Assembly (NCBI GenBank): GCA_040349255.1
Contig: JBEQUE010000161.1
Coordinates: 1-64,000, forward strand
DNA: 64,000 bases
Direction of reading: 5' to 3'
DNA from: DATMER01 sp040349255
Lineage (GTDB): Bacteria; Acidobacteriota; Thermoanaerobaculia; Multivoradales; UBA5704
Positions within the stretch are counted from its first letter, which is position 1, and each line of letters begins with the position of its first letter. The translations under genes and the position numbers were made by a program. The notes below the pieces were generated by a model. The model made no database searches, was not told the DNA's origin, and was given only the letters and a program-made list of their open reading frames with translations. Shown piece after piece: positions 29,918 through 39,253 of this stretch.

Positions 29918-31337
29918 CGGGATGGATCGGAGAGCTTTCCTCAAGGGCGCGGCCGGAGCGGCGGCCCTGGCGGCTACCACCCGCGTGGGCCTCACGCAGG
30001 ACGCCCATGCCGCGGATACCGCGGATGCCGCGGATACCGGGCGGATCACGCTGGCCGCGGTCGGTGACTGCCTCCTGACGCGGCACGTCTCGGCGCGCCG
30101 CGATCCGGGCTTCCTGGCCCTGCGCGAGATCCTGCGCGGCGCCGACTGCACCTGGGGCAACTGCGAGCTCGTCCTCGCCGATCCGGGCCGCGCCTTCGCC
30201 ATGCCCAAGGGGCTCGACCCGCACGCCATCGCCCCTCCCTGGGTGGCCGACGAGCTGGTGTGGACCGGCATCGACTTCGTGGGCGTGGCGAACAACCACA
30301 TCCTCGACTTCGGCTACGAGGGCCTCGCCCAGACCCTGGAGAACCTCGACCGCGTGGGCCTTCCGCACGCCGGAGCCGGCCCGGACCTCGCCCTGGCAGC
30401 GCGGCCGGCCTACTTCGACAGCCCGGCCGGCCGGGTGGGCCAGGTCAACTGCGCCTCGACCTTCCCGGGCTACTTCGCGGCCTCGCCGCCCCACCCCTAC
30501 CTGCGCGGCCGGCCGGGCCTCAACCCGCTGTCCATCCAGTACGCCGTCCAGGTGGACCGCGACCTGTTCAACCGCATCAAGAAGACCCAGCCGATCCTCG
30601 AGGACCTTCTGGCCTGGGACGAGTTCAAGGGCATGGACGAGCTGATCCTCGGCAAGCCGGACCCGGACAGGACCACCTTCTTCGACACGCCGGTCGTCGC
30701 CGGCGACCGGTTCGACCTCCTCACCCCGGCGAGCCCCGGCGACGTGAAGCGGATCACCGAGGCTGTCTCGGTGGCGCGCAACAGCTCGCGGCTGGTCCTC
30801 GCCACCATCCACGCCCACGAGGCGCGCGACCGACTGGAGCTGCCCGCCCCGTTCCTGCAGCCGTTCGCCCGCGCCTGCATCGACGCCGGGGCCGACGCCT
30901 TCCTCCTGGCCGGACCCCACGTCCTGCGCGGCATCGAGATCTACAAGGGGAAGCCGATCTTCTACAGCCTGGGGAACTTCTTCTTCCAGCACGAGACCAT
31001 CGAGCCGCTCCCGGCCGAGGCCTTCGCGGCCTACGGCCTCGATCCGAACACCCTCGACGTCACCCGGTTCTCCTCCCGGATCGTCACCTACACCCAGCAG
31101 CGGCGCTTCTGGGAGAGCTTCGTGCCCGTGGTGACCTACGACGGCGACCGGCTGGCCGCGATCGAGCTCCACCCGATCGATCTCGGCCACGGCCAGCCGA
31201 TGTACGAGCGCGGGCTCCCGGGGCTGGCCCGCGGCGAGCGGGCGAAGACGATCCTCGAGCGCCTGGCCGAGCTCTCCCGGCCCTACGGCACGCGGATCGC
31301 GATCGAGGGCGACGTGGGACGAGTCGAGCTGACGTGA
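29910..31337 (+). CDS. CapA-family (PgsA-type) metallophosphatase-like protein with Tat signal
   Basis: A 475-residue protein with a twin-arginine signal (RRAFLKGAAGAAALAATT). The mature region carries the CapA/PGA_cap pattern: LAAVGDCLLTR (metal-binding Asp), WGNCELVLAD, FVGVANNHILDFG, ATIHAHE and DAFLLAGPHVLRGIEIYKGKPIFYSLGNF. CapA proteins take part in poly-gamma-glutamate capsule formation, but many homologues are uncharacterised phosphoesterases. Near the cleavage site is a triple 9-base repeat (30012-30038) encoding ADT/ADA units. It overlaps the membrane protein gene upstream by 8 bases and the next gene by 4 bases. Confidence 0.87.
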   Translation: MADGMDRRAFLKGAAGAAALAATTRVGLTQDAHAADTADAADTGRITLAAVGDCLLTRHVSARRDPGFLALREILRGADCTWGNCELVLADPGRAFAMPKGLDPHAIAPPWVADELVWTGIDFVGVANNHILDFGYEGLAQTLENLDRVGLPHAGAGPDLALAARPAYFDSPAGRVGQVNCASTFPGYFAASPPHPYLRGRPGLNPLSIQYAVQVDRDLFNRIKKTQPILEDLLAWDEFKGMDELILGKPDPDRTTFFDTPVVAGDRFDLLTPASPGDVKRITEAVSVARNSSRLVLATIHAHEARDRLELPAPFLQPFARACIDAGADAFLLAGPHVLRGIEIYKGKPIFYSLGNFFFQHETIEPLPAEAFAAYGLDPNTLDVTRFSSRIVTYTQQRRFWESFVPVVTYDGDRLAAIELHPIDLGHGQPMYERGLPGLARGERAKTILERLAELSRPYGTRIAIEGDVGRVELT

Positions 31338-31834
31338 ACCCGGTCAACGAGACGCACGCGGCGATCATCACCTACTTCTCCGGGGAAAAGCGGGAGAGCC
31401 TGCTTTTCCTGATGGCCGGCGCCGCCGCCATCGCCGCCTCGGTCTTCCTCTGGGCGACCGGCAGCCCGCACCGCGCCATGGGCTGGCCGCTGACCGCCGT
31501 CGCCCTCATCCAGATCGCCGTCGGCTGGACGGTCTTCACTCGGACCGACGGCCAGGCGAAGGACCTTCATACCCTGCTTGCGAAGGACAGGGCCGCCTAT
31601 ACGGCAGCCGAAGGCCCGCGCATGGAGAAGGTCCGACGGAGCTTCCGGGTCTACAAGGCGATCGAGATCGTCCTGCTCGCCGCCGGCCTCGCGGGCGCGT
31701 TCTTCCTGAGAGACCGCGTGGCGCTCCACGCGGTCTCGGTCGGGCTCGCTCTCCAGGCCGGGCTCATGCTCGTCTTCGACCTCTACGCCGAAGGCCGGGC
31801 CGCGGTCTATGCCGGTCAGATCCGTCGGCTCTGA
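31334..31834 (+). CDS. Membrane protein with four predicted helices
   Basis: A 166-residue protein starting at GTG 31334, whose GTGA overlaps the CapA stop. Hydrophobic segments at about 24-44, 48-68, 110-125 and 130-150 suggest four transmembrane helices. A charged central stretch (TLLAKDRAAYTAAEG) separates two pairs. No known domain is recognised. It converges with the anion transporter gene, with only 3 bases between the two ends. Confidence 0.7.
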   Translation: MNPVNETHAAIITYFSGEKRESLLFLMAGAAAIAASVFLWATGSPHRAMGWPLTAVALIQIAVGWTVFTRTDGQAKDLHTLLAKDRAAYTAAEGPRMEKVRRSFRVYKAIEIVLLAAGLAGAFFLRDRVALHAVSVGLALQAGLMLVFDLYAEGRAAVYAGQIRRL

Positions 31835-31837
31835 GCC

Positions 31838-33043
31838 TCAGATCAGGAAGATGGCCGCCGCGGCGAAGGCGAGCGACAGCAGTGTCACCGGCAGGCCGAC
31901 GCGCAGATGGTCGAGGAAGCCGATAGGGATGCCCATCCTCTCGGCCTGCTCGGCCACGATCAGGTTCGCGATGCTGCCGGCGAGCACCGCGTTGCCCGCG
32001 AACGTGCTGGCGAGGGCCAGGGCGTAGCCGGTCTCCGGCGCGCGGCCCACGAAGGGCAGCATCAGCATGACCGCCGGCACGTTGCCGACCAGGTTGCCGA
32101 GCACGGCGACGACCGGGATCAGCGCGCGCGGCTGGCTCAGGTCGGCGCCGGCCGCGGCGAGCGCCCGGCCCGCGGCCTCCGTCCAGCCCGACAGCTCGAA
32201 GCCGCGCACCACCACGAACAGGCCGCAGAAGAGCGCCAGGAGCTGCCAGTCCACGAGCCCGAGCATGTCGCGGGTCCGGGTGCGGCGGGTCAGCATCACG
32301 GCTCCGGCCACGCCGAGTGCCGTGATCGGCGCCGGGATCGGCGACAGGAACAGGCCGATCGCGAGGACCGTCAGCAGCACCGCCTTGGCCGCCTGCCGGC
32401 GGTCGAGCGGAGTCGTTTCGAGGCAGGCCTCCGAATGCGCCGGCACCGCCTTGCTCTCCAGCCGCCGCGCCAGCAACAGGTAAAGCGCGGCGAGCGAGAG
32501 GACGACCGGCGCCAGGCAGGCCAGCAGGAACGGCAGGAAGGCGAGGCCCAGGCGCTGCGAGATGAGGATGTTCTGCGGGTTGCCGATCGGTGTCAGCGCG
32601 CTCCCGAGGTTGCTCGCGCAGGCCACGGCGAGCAGGTAGGGGAGCGGCGGGTGGCCGGATTCGAGCAGCGCGCCGGCGAGCACCGGGGTCAGCGCGAAGC
32701 AGACCACGTCGTTGGTGAGCACGGCGGAGAGGAGCGCGGACACCGCGATCGTGCCGAGCAGGAGCCGGCGCGGGTCCCCGACCTTCGCGAGCCGGCCGCC
32801 GATCGCCGCGTAGAGCCCGGAGATGCGGTACTGCGCCGACAGCAGCATCATGCCGAAGAGCAGCGCGAGCGTCGGCGCGTCCACCGCCGCCTTCGCGTCG
32901 TCCACCGAGATCGACTCGGTGGCGAGGAAGGCGACGGCGCCGAGCACGGCGAAACCCGTGCGGTCCAGCTTGAACGGCGGGATCCGTCCCACCGCCAGCC
33001 CCAGGTACGTCAGGGCGAAGAGGACGAGCGGCAGGACGGACAC
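31838..33043 (-). CDS. ArsB/NhaD-type or SLC13-like anion transporter
   Basis: A 401-residue polytopic membrane protein with about 10-12 hydrophobic segments, starting at GTG 33043. The duplicated signature around SNLGSALTPIGNPQNIL and, near the C-terminus, GNLVGNVPAVMLM resembles the two helical hairpins of the ion-transporter superfamily (ArsB, NhaD, DASS/CitMHS). Substrate is unresolved: arsenite, sodium or a dicarboxylate are possible. No ars or cit genes are adjacent. The gene follows the CRTAC1-like gene after 7 bases on the same strand, so they are probably co-transcribed. Confidence 0.8.
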   Translation of the reverse strand: MSVLPLVLFALTYLGLAVGRIPPFKLDRTGFAVLGAVAFLATESISVDDAKAAVDAPTLALLFGMMLLSAQYRISGLYAAIGGRLAKVGDPRRLLLGTIAVSALLSAVLTNDVVCFALTPVLAGALLESGHPPLPYLLAVACASNLGSALTPIGNPQNILISQRLGLAFLPFLLACLAPVVLSLAALYLLLARRLESKAVPAHSEACLETTPLDRRQAAKAVLLTVLAIGLFLSPIPAPITALGVAGAVMLTRRTRTRDMLGLVDWQLLALFCGLFVVVRGFELSGWTEAAGRALAAAGADLSQPRALIPVVAVLGNLVGNVPAVMLMLPFVGRAPETGYALALASTFAGNAVLAGSIANLIVAEQAERMGIPIGFLDHLRVGLPVTLLSLAFAAAAIFLI

Positions 33044-33050
33044 GTTCTCG

Positions 33051-34988
33051 TCACCGGGTTTTGGCCGGCTCCTTCACGTCGAGGATCCGGTTGACCGCGA
33101 CCGGCCCCGGCACCGTCTGCGTGGCGCCGGACGGCCAGAGGATCTCGACGCTGTCCACCTTGTCGGCCTCGTCGAGCCCGAAGTAGAGCGGCATGAGGCT
33201 GTGCGAGAGATAGCCGGAGCTGCCGTCGAGCGCCTTGGTCAGCGTGCGATCTCCGGCGTGGACCTTCACCCGCGCGCCGAGACCGTTGCGGTTCGACGCC
33301 GAGCCCTGGAGGCGGACCTCCAGCCAGTGGATCTTCCGCTTCTGGGCCAGGTCGCTGACGAGCACCTGCGGCGCGGAGCCGAACTCGTTCGTCACGATGT
33401 CGAGATCGCCGTCGCCGTCCAGGTCGAAGATCACCGCCGAGCGGGTGCCGAGCGTGCTGTTGACCACGAATCTGCCCGTCTGGTCCTTGCATCGCGGATG
33501 CGCCTTGTCGGCGCCGGAGCAGTCGAGCGTGAACCAGGGCTTGCGCGTCTGGCCGCCACGGCGCGGCTCGATGCCGAGCAGGAACTCGCTGTCCAGGAAC
33601 TTCTCGCCGCGGTTGTTCAAGAGCAGCGAGTTGATCCCGTAGCGGAACGGGAAGTTCATGCTGGAGGTGATCAGCACGTCGTCCCAGCCGTCGGCGTTCA
33701 GGTCGTCCACGCTCACGCCCCAGGGCCAGTAGTTCTCCAGGCCGAAGCGGCCCGAGACCTCGACGAAGCTGCCGCCCCCGAGGTTCTTGTAGAAGGCGTT
33801 GCCGAAGACGTTGTTGTCCTGTCCCTGGAGAGCCGGGATCTCTTCCTGCGGCGCGAAGCGGAGCTTCTCCTCCTCGGGCTTGAACTCGCGCAGCATGTCC
33901 GAGTGCATGTCGGTCAGCAGCAGGTCCATGCGGCCGTCGTTGTCCGCGTCGAAGACCTTGATGCCCATGGCACCCCACGGGGTCTTCGGGAAGTATTTCG
34001 CGCCGACCTCGACGAACGACTTGCCCTCGTGGTTCTCCCAGTAGTGGTCGTCGCCCTGCATGTTGAGCAGGTAGAGGTCCGGCCAGCCGTCCTCGTTGAA
34101 GTCGGCCGCGCTCGCGTCGCCGGTCCAGCTTCCATCCTTGAGCCCGACCTGCTCGGTGACGTCGGCGAATCTGTTCCCTCCGAGGTTGTGATAGAGGCGG
34201 CTGATCTCCGTGCGCTCCGGGTGCAGGTGGCCCTGGAAGGCGTCCTCGAACGCCACGTAGTTGCCGGCCGGCGCCTTGACGTCGGTCGTGTACTTGCCTA
34301 CGTTCGCGACCAGGAGGTCGAGCTTGCCGTCGCGGTCGTAGTCGAAGAACACCGCGCCCGAGGAGTGGCCCACGTAGTCGAGCCCGGCGGCCTTGCTGAT
34401 GTCCTTGAAGCGGCCCTTGCCGTCGTTCTCGAACAGCGCGTCGCCGAAGCGGACCGTGGTGACGAAGAGGTCCTGGTCGCCGTCGTTGTCGATGTCGGCG
34501 AACGCGGCGGAGACCGCGACCCGGCCGGGCAGCCCGACGCCGGCCTCGGCCGTGATGTCCTTGAATGTGCCGTCGCCCAGGTTCTTCCAGAGCTGGCTGC
34601 CGCCCACCTGGTTCGGGAAATAGACGTCGAGCTTCCCGTCGCCGTCCACGTCGGCCGCGGCGATGCCGTTGCCGTGGTCGTAGTGGGCGGGCTTGTAGGT
34701 CTTGCCGGCGTCGTCCACGATGCCGTGGACGAAGGTGATCTTGCTCTCCGGCAGGCGGTCGGTGAACGTGAAGTCGTGGAAGACCTTGAGCTGGCCGGCC
34801 GCAGCGCGCTGGGCCTGGGCACGGGAGGCGAGCGTGTCGATGCCGATGTCGTCGGGCGGGACGTTCACGGAGGTCACGCCGGAGGGGTCGGCCGGCGGGA
34901 GGGACGGCTGGCTGCCGTGCTGGTGTTGAGCGACGAGCGGCAGCGCGGCGAACAGGAAAGCGATCAGGGGCAGTCGGCGGGTGGGCAT
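33051..34988 (-). CDS. Secreted FG-GAP/ASPIC (CRTAC1-like) protein
   Basis: A 645-residue exported protein from ATG 34988 with an AGGAGCT site. A Sec signal (RRLPLIAFLFAALPLVA) precedes a set of calcium-binding FG-GAP/VCBS repeats with DxDxDGxxD loops: DVDGDGKLDVYF, DIDNDGDQDLFV, DYDRDGKLDLLV, DADNDGRMDLLL and DLDGDGDLDIVT. The C-terminal 100 residues match the ASPIC/UnbV domain (GLGARVKVHAGDRT ... YFGLDEADKVDSVEILWPSG). Such proteins fold as beta-propellers and are common in acidobacteria; their function is not established. Confidence 0.9.
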   Translation of the reverse strand: MPTRRLPLIAFLFAALPLVAQHQHGSQPSLPPADPSGVTSVNVPPDDIGIDTLASRAQAQRAAAGQLKVFHDFTFTDRLPESKITFVHGIVDDAGKTYKPAHYDHGNGIAAADVDGDGKLDVYFPNQVGGSQLWKNLGDGTFKDITAEAGVGLPGRVAVSAAFADIDNDGDQDLFVTTVRFGDALFENDGKGRFKDISKAAGLDYVGHSSGAVFFDYDRDGKLDLLVANVGKYTTDVKAPAGNYVAFEDAFQGHLHPERTEISRLYHNLGGNRFADVTEQVGLKDGSWTGDASAADFNEDGWPDLYLLNMQGDDHYWENHEGKSFVEVGAKYFPKTPWGAMGIKVFDADNDGRMDLLLTDMHSDMLREFKPEEEKLRFAPQEEIPALQGQDNNVFGNAFYKNLGGGSFVEVSGRFGLENYWPWGVSVDDLNADGWDDVLITSSMNFPFRYGINSLLLNNRGEKFLDSEFLLGIEPRRGGQTRKPWFTLDCSGADKAHPRCKDQTGRFVVNSTLGTRSAVIFDLDGDGDLDIVTNEFGSAPQVLVSDLAQKRKIHWLEVRLQGSASNRNGLGARVKVHAGDRTLTKALDGSSGYLSHSLMPLYFGLDEADKVDSVEILWPSGATQTVPGPVAVNRILDVKEPAKTR

Positions 34989-35070
34989 TCGGGAGCTCCT
35001 ATCCAAGTCCGAAGGCAGGAGGTTAGCTTCTGACACTACAATCCGCAAGACTCGGATTGGAGCCAGACAT

Positions 35071-35802
35071 TTGACCGCCCCCGTGCTCACCGCCCACAAC
35101 CTGCGCAAGCGCTTCGGTGACCTGGCCGCGGTGGACGGCATCGACCTGGAGCTGCGGCGCGGGGAGATCCTGGGCCTGCTCGGACCCAACGGCGCGGGCA
35201 AGACCACGACGATCCAGCTCCTGCTCGGCCTGACCACGCCGACCGAAGGCGAGATCCGGCTCTTCGGGCTCGACCTCGCCCGGCACCGGCGCGAGATCCT
35301 GCAGCGGGTCAACTTCTCCTCGACCTACGTCTCCCTGCCGAGCAACCTGACCGTCTGGGAGAACCTGAACGTCTTCGCCCGGCTCTACGGCGTCCGCCGG
35401 CCGCGCCAGAGGATCGCCGAGCTGCTCGACCTGTTCGGCATTCCCGGCGTCCTCAACCGGGTGATGGGCGCGCTCTCCTCGGGCCAGCAGACCCGCATCC
35501 ATCTCGCCAAGGCGCTGATCAACGAGCCGGAGATCCTCTTCCTCGACGAGCCCACGGCGAGCCTCGACCCGGACATCTCCGAAAAAGTGCGCGAGATCCT
35601 GCGCCGGGTCCGCACCGAGCGCGGCGTCTCCATGATCTACACCTCCCACAACATGGCCGAGGTCGAGCTGATGTGCGACCGGGTGGTCTTCATCTCCGGC
35701 GGCCGGATCGTCGTCGAGGGCACGCCGGCCGAGATCGTGGAGAAGGCCCGCTCGCGCTCGCTCGAGGAGCTGTTCATCTCGATTGCAAGGGAGAAGGTCT
35801 GA
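35071..35802 (+). CDS. ABC transporter ATP-binding protein
   Basis: A 243-residue ATPase. I start it at TTG 35071 because a GGAG lies 9 bases upstream; GTG 35083 is an alternative. Walker A is GPNGAGKTTT, the signature is LSSGQQTRIHLAKAL, Walker B is ILFLDEPTASLDPD and the switch His lies in YTSHNMAEVE. It pairs with the ABC-2 permease that starts on the last base of its stop codon. The pair resembles DrrA/NodI-type exporters of lipids, sugars or drugs; the cargo is not known. The signature has Q instead of R at the usual GQxxR position. Confidence 0.9.
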   Translation: MTAPVLTAHNLRKRFGDLAAVDGIDLELRRGEILGLLGPNGAGKTTTIQLLLGLTTPTEGEIRLFGLDLARHRREILQRVNFSSTYVSLPSNLTVWENLNVFARLYGVRRPRQRIAELLDLFGIPGVLNRVMGALSSGQQTRIHLAKALINEPEILFLDEPTASLDPDISEKVREILRRVRTERGVSMIYTSHNMAEVELMCDRVVFISGGRIVVEGTPAEIVEKARSRSLEELFISIAREKV

Positions 35803-36587
35803 TGTGGGGCCGGATCTTCGCCATGGTGCTGCGCCACCTCTACCTCTACCGGCGGAGCACGACGCGGGTGGGCGAGATCGTCTTCTGGCCGGTCATGGAG
35901 CTCCTCCTGTGGGGCTTCCTGACCGTCTACCTCCAGCGCATGCAGGTGCCGAACGCGGCGCTCTTCCTGATCGGCGCGGTGATCTTCTGGGACGTGCTCT
36001 ACCGCTCGCAGCAGGCGGTGACCATCTCGATCACCGAGGAGATCTGGGTGCGCAACATCCTGAACCTCTTCATCGCGCCGGTGCGGATCACCGAGATCCT
36101 GATCGCCACCTGCCTGGTCGGCGTGCTGAAGGCGCTGGCCATCGCGGCGATCCTGGGCGTGCTCGCCTGGGTCTTCTACGCCTTCAACCTGCTCGTGCTG
36201 GGTCCGGCGCTGGTGCCGTTCCTGGTCAGCCTGCTCCTGTTCGGCTGGGCGGTGGGCATGTGCACCATGGGCCTGATCCTGCGCTTCGGCCAGGCGGCGG
36301 AGGCGCTGATCTGGGGCGTGCCGTTCCTGATCCAGCCGGTCTCCGCGGTCTTCTACCCGGTGGACGTCCTGCCACGCTGGCTCCAGGTCGTGGCCTGGGC
36401 GCTGCCTTCGACGTACGTGTTCGAAGGCATGCGCGCGGCGCTGCGGACCGGCCGGGTGGACCTGGGCTACCTGGGCGCCGCCCTCGGCCTGAACCTGGTC
36501 TACCTGCTCCTCGGCGCGGCCTTCTTCGGCTGGATGCTCAAGCAGGTCAGGGAGAAGGGATACCTGGCGCGGCTGGGGATGGAGTAG
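35802..36587 (+). CDS. ABC-2 type transporter permease
   Basis: A 261-residue inner-membrane protein with six predicted transmembrane segments. The segment IQPVSAVFYPVDVLPRWLQVVAWALPSTYVFEG is the C-terminal signature of ABC-2 permeases (NodJ/DrrB group). It shares one base with the upstream ATPase gene, so the two are translationally coupled and form a complete exporter. It may move a lipid-linked or small hydrophobic cargo outward. Confidence 0.92.
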   Translation: MWGRIFAMVLRHLYLYRRSTTRVGEIVFWPVMELLLWGFLTVYLQRMQVPNAALFLIGAVIFWDVLYRSQQAVTISITEEIWVRNILNLFIAPVRITEILIATCLVGVLKALAIAAILGVLAWVFYAFNLLVLGPALVPFLVSLLLFGWAVGMCTMGLILRFGQAAEALIWGVPFLIQPVSAVFYPVDVLPRWLQVVAWALPSTYVFEGMRAALRTGRVDLGYLGAALGLNLVYLLLGAAFFGWMLKQVREKGYLARLGME

Positions 36588-36646
36588 GGAGCCACCTGTA
36601 ACCTTTCCAGGGGACCCGACGTAGTGTGCAGGCGGAGGGTTTCGCC

Positions 36647-39133
36647 ATGCTGATGACCTCGATCCGCGCCACCGCCCGCGGCTTCCGCAAGTCGCCGGGC
36701 TTTCTCGTCCTGACCGCCCTGACCCTGGCGCTGGGCATCGGCGCCACGGCCGCCCTGTTCACCGTCGTCAACGCGGTCCTGATCCGGCCGCTGCCGTACC
36801 CCGAGCCCGAGCGGGTCACCTACATCCAGATGAGCGCGCCCGGGATGGGCCTCGACGACACCCAGATGTCCGACGCCGTCTATCTGATGTACCGCCGGGA
36901 GAACAAGGTCCTGGAGGACATGGGCCTCTACTGGGACGGAGCGGTCACGCTGACCGGCGACCAGGAGCCCGAGCGCGTCGGCTCCGCGGGGCTGACCCCG
37001 TCGGTCTTCGGCATCCTGCGGGTGCCGCCGGCCCTGGGCCGCACCTTCATCGAGGAGGACGGCAAGCCCGGCGCCGAGCCGGTGACGATCCTCTCCCAGG
37101 GTCTCTGGAAGAGCCGTTTCGGCGGCGACCGCAAGGTGGTCGGCTCGAAGATCCAGGTGGACGGCGTGTCGCGCACCGTGGTCGGCGTCATGCCGGAGAG
37201 CTTCCGCTTCCCGAACACCGACGCGCAGCTCTGGCTCCCCATGGTGATCGACCCGGCGAAGCTCGCTTCGGGCAACTTCAACTACAGCGCCCTGGGCCGG
37301 CTCAAGCCGGGAGTGCCGTATGAGCGCGCCTCGAAGGAGCTCTCCGCGCTCGTCTGGCGGCTGACGGAGGCCATGGGAGACAACGGGATCAGCCGCGAGA
37401 TGATCGAGCAGGCGAAGCTCTCGGTGACCGCGAAGCCGCTGCGCAACCAGGTGGTCGGAGACATCGAGCGCACCCTCTGGCTGCTGCTCGGGAGCGTCGG
37501 CCTGATCCTCCTCATCGCCTGCGCGAACGTGGCCAACCTCTTCCTGGTGCGGGCCGAGGGCCGCCAGCGCGAGGTGGCGGTGCGGACGGCGGTCGGCGCG
37601 TCGAGGTGGGAGATCGCGCGCGTCTTCCTCGGCGAGAGCCTGGCGCTCTCCGGGCTCGGCGGCATCGTCGGGCTGGGCCTGGCCGCGGCGGGTGTCCGTT
37701 TCCTGATCGCGCTCCAGCCGCAGGGCATCCCGCGGCTGGAGGAGATCGGGGTGGACGCCACGGTGGTCGCCTTCACGGCGCTCGTCTCGGTCCTGGCCGG
37801 CCTGCTGATCGGCGCCTTCGCGGCGCTGCGCTACGGCTCGCCGGACCTCGTGCCGGCCCTGAAGGACGGTGGCCGGGGCGGCACCGTCGGCAAGGCTCGG
37901 CACCGGGCCCGGCAAGTCCTGGTCGTGGTGCAGGTGGCGCTCGCGCTGGTGCTCCTGGTGGGCGCAGGCCTGATGATCCGGAGCTTCTGGCGGCTGGCGA
38001 GCGTGGACCCCGGCATCGATCCGAAGGGCGTGCTGACCGTGAGGCTGAGCCTGCCGGCGACGGAGTACGACACCACGACGCGGGCCGCGCAGCTCTACGC
38101 CCAGCTCCTGGAGAAGGTGCGCGGCCTCCCGGGGGTGGAGAAGGCCGGGACGACGAGCATCCTGCCGCTCTCGAACAACAACTCGATGAGCTCGCACATG
38201 ATCGAGGATCACCCGCTGCCGAAAAACTCCCTGCCGCCGATGCTGGGGACGCGCTTCGCGAGCCCGGGCTACTTCGAGGCGATGGGCATTCCGCTGCTCG
38301 AGGGCCGGAGCTTCGAACGGATCGATCCGGCGCAGGCCGAGGACGGCGTGGTGGTGAGCCGGGCCGTGGCGCAGCACTACTGGCCGGGCAAGAGCGCGCT
38401 CGGCAAGCGCCTGACCCAGGGCGGCCCGGGAGAGACCATCACGAAATGGTTCACGGTGATCGGCGTCGCGGGCGACGTGCGCGAGCAGGGCCTGCACGAG
38501 AAGCCGGTCGAGGCGGTCTACTACCCGGTGCGCCGCATGAACCCGGACAATGGCGGCGGGGGCAGCGCGGGCGGCGAGTGGGTGCCGAGGGAGCTCGCCC
38601 TGGTCGTCAAGGCGAAGCCGGGCGTGGACCCGGCGGGCCTGGTGGGAGGAGTGCGGCAGGCGGTCTGGTCGATCGACCCGAAGCTGCCCTTGGCAAGGGT
38701 GCAGACCATGGAGAAGGTCGTGGAGCGCTCGATGGCGCGCACCTCCTTCACCATGCTCCTGCTGGGGATCGGCGCGGCGGTGGCGCTGCTGCTGGGAGCG
38801 GTGGGCATCTACGGCGTGATCTCCTACATCGTGAGCCAGCGCACCCAGGAGATCGGAGTGCGGATGGCGCTCGGCGCGCAGCGCGGGGACGTCTCCGGCA
38901 TGGTGATCAAGGAAGGCCTGGCTCTGGCCCTCCTCGGGATCGGCTCCGGCCTCGCCGTCTCGTTCGCCGTGACGCGCCTGATGAAAGCGCTCCTCTACGA
39001 AGTGAGCGCGACCGACCCGGCTACCTTCGCGGCCGTGCCGCTCCTTCTCGCGCTGGTGGCGCTCCTCGCGAGCTACGTCCCTGCCCGGAGAGCCGCCGGA
39101 GTCGAGCCGCTGGAAGCGATCCGCTACGAGTAG
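36647..39133 (+). CDS. Duplicated MacB/FtsX-type orphan permease (ADOP-like)
   Basis: An 828-residue membrane protein starting at ATG 36647, with GGAGGG 7 bases upstream; an in-frame GTG at 36626 is less likely. It consists of two tandem MacB_PCD-FtsX units: an N-terminal helix, a large periplasmic domain (with FGGDRKVVGSKIQVDGVSRTV), three helices around residues 280-400, then a second set starting near RQVLVVVQVALALVLLVGAG and ending with FtsX helices (GVISYIVSQRTQEIGVRMALGAQ). This is the acidobacterial duplicated orphan permease design: no ATPase is encoded beside it except the unrelated ABC-2 pair upstream. Substrate unknown; many MacB-like proteins export or transmit force. Confidence 0.88.
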   Translation: MLMTSIRATARGFRKSPGFLVLTALTLALGIGATAALFTVVNAVLIRPLPYPEPERVTYIQMSAPGMGLDDTQMSDAVYLMYRRENKVLEDMGLYWDGAVTLTGDQEPERVGSAGLTPSVFGILRVPPALGRTFIEEDGKPGAEPVTILSQGLWKSRFGGDRKVVGSKIQVDGVSRTVVGVMPESFRFPNTDAQLWLPMVIDPAKLASGNFNYSALGRLKPGVPYERASKELSALVWRLTEAMGDNGISREMIEQAKLSVTAKPLRNQVVGDIERTLWLLLGSVGLILLIACANVANLFLVRAEGRQREVAVRTAVGASRWEIARVFLGESLALSGLGGIVGLGLAAAGVRFLIALQPQGIPRLEEIGVDATVVAFTALVSVLAGLLIGAFAALRYGSPDLVPALKDGGRGGTVGKARHRARQVLVVVQVALALVLLVGAGLMIRSFWRLASVDPGIDPKGVLTVRLSLPATEYDTTTRAAQLYAQLLEKVRGLPGVEKAGTTSILPLSNNNSMSSHMIEDHPLPKNSLPPMLGTRFASPGYFEAMGIPLLEGRSFERIDPAQAEDGVVVSRAVAQHYWPGKSALGKRLTQGGPGETITKWFTVIGVAGDVREQGLHEKPVEAVYYPVRRMNPDNGGGGSAGGEWVPRELALVVKAKPGVDPAGLVGGVRQAVWSIDPKLPLARVQTMEKVVERSMARTSFTMLLLGIGAAVALLLGAVGIYGVISYIVSQRTQEIGVRMALGAQRGDVSGMVIKEGLALALLGIGSGLAVSFAVTRLMKALLYEVSATDPATFAAVPLLLALVALLASYVPARRAAGVEPLEAIRYE

Positions 39134-39253
39134 CCGCCCGGGAAGCCTGGCGCGCAGGTGTCGCCGGCGGCCAGGCATTCTCTGAGGTTGCCCCTTCCTG
39201 GAGAGAAGGTTAGCCTTCGGGCAGACAGCTTCGCTCTCCAGGAGAAGACCAGG

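Noticed and set aside
36500..39178. Long open frame antisense to the ADOP permease
   Set aside because: Composition is Arg/His/Gly-rich without motifs, and the plus strand is clearly coding with MacB/FtsX domains.
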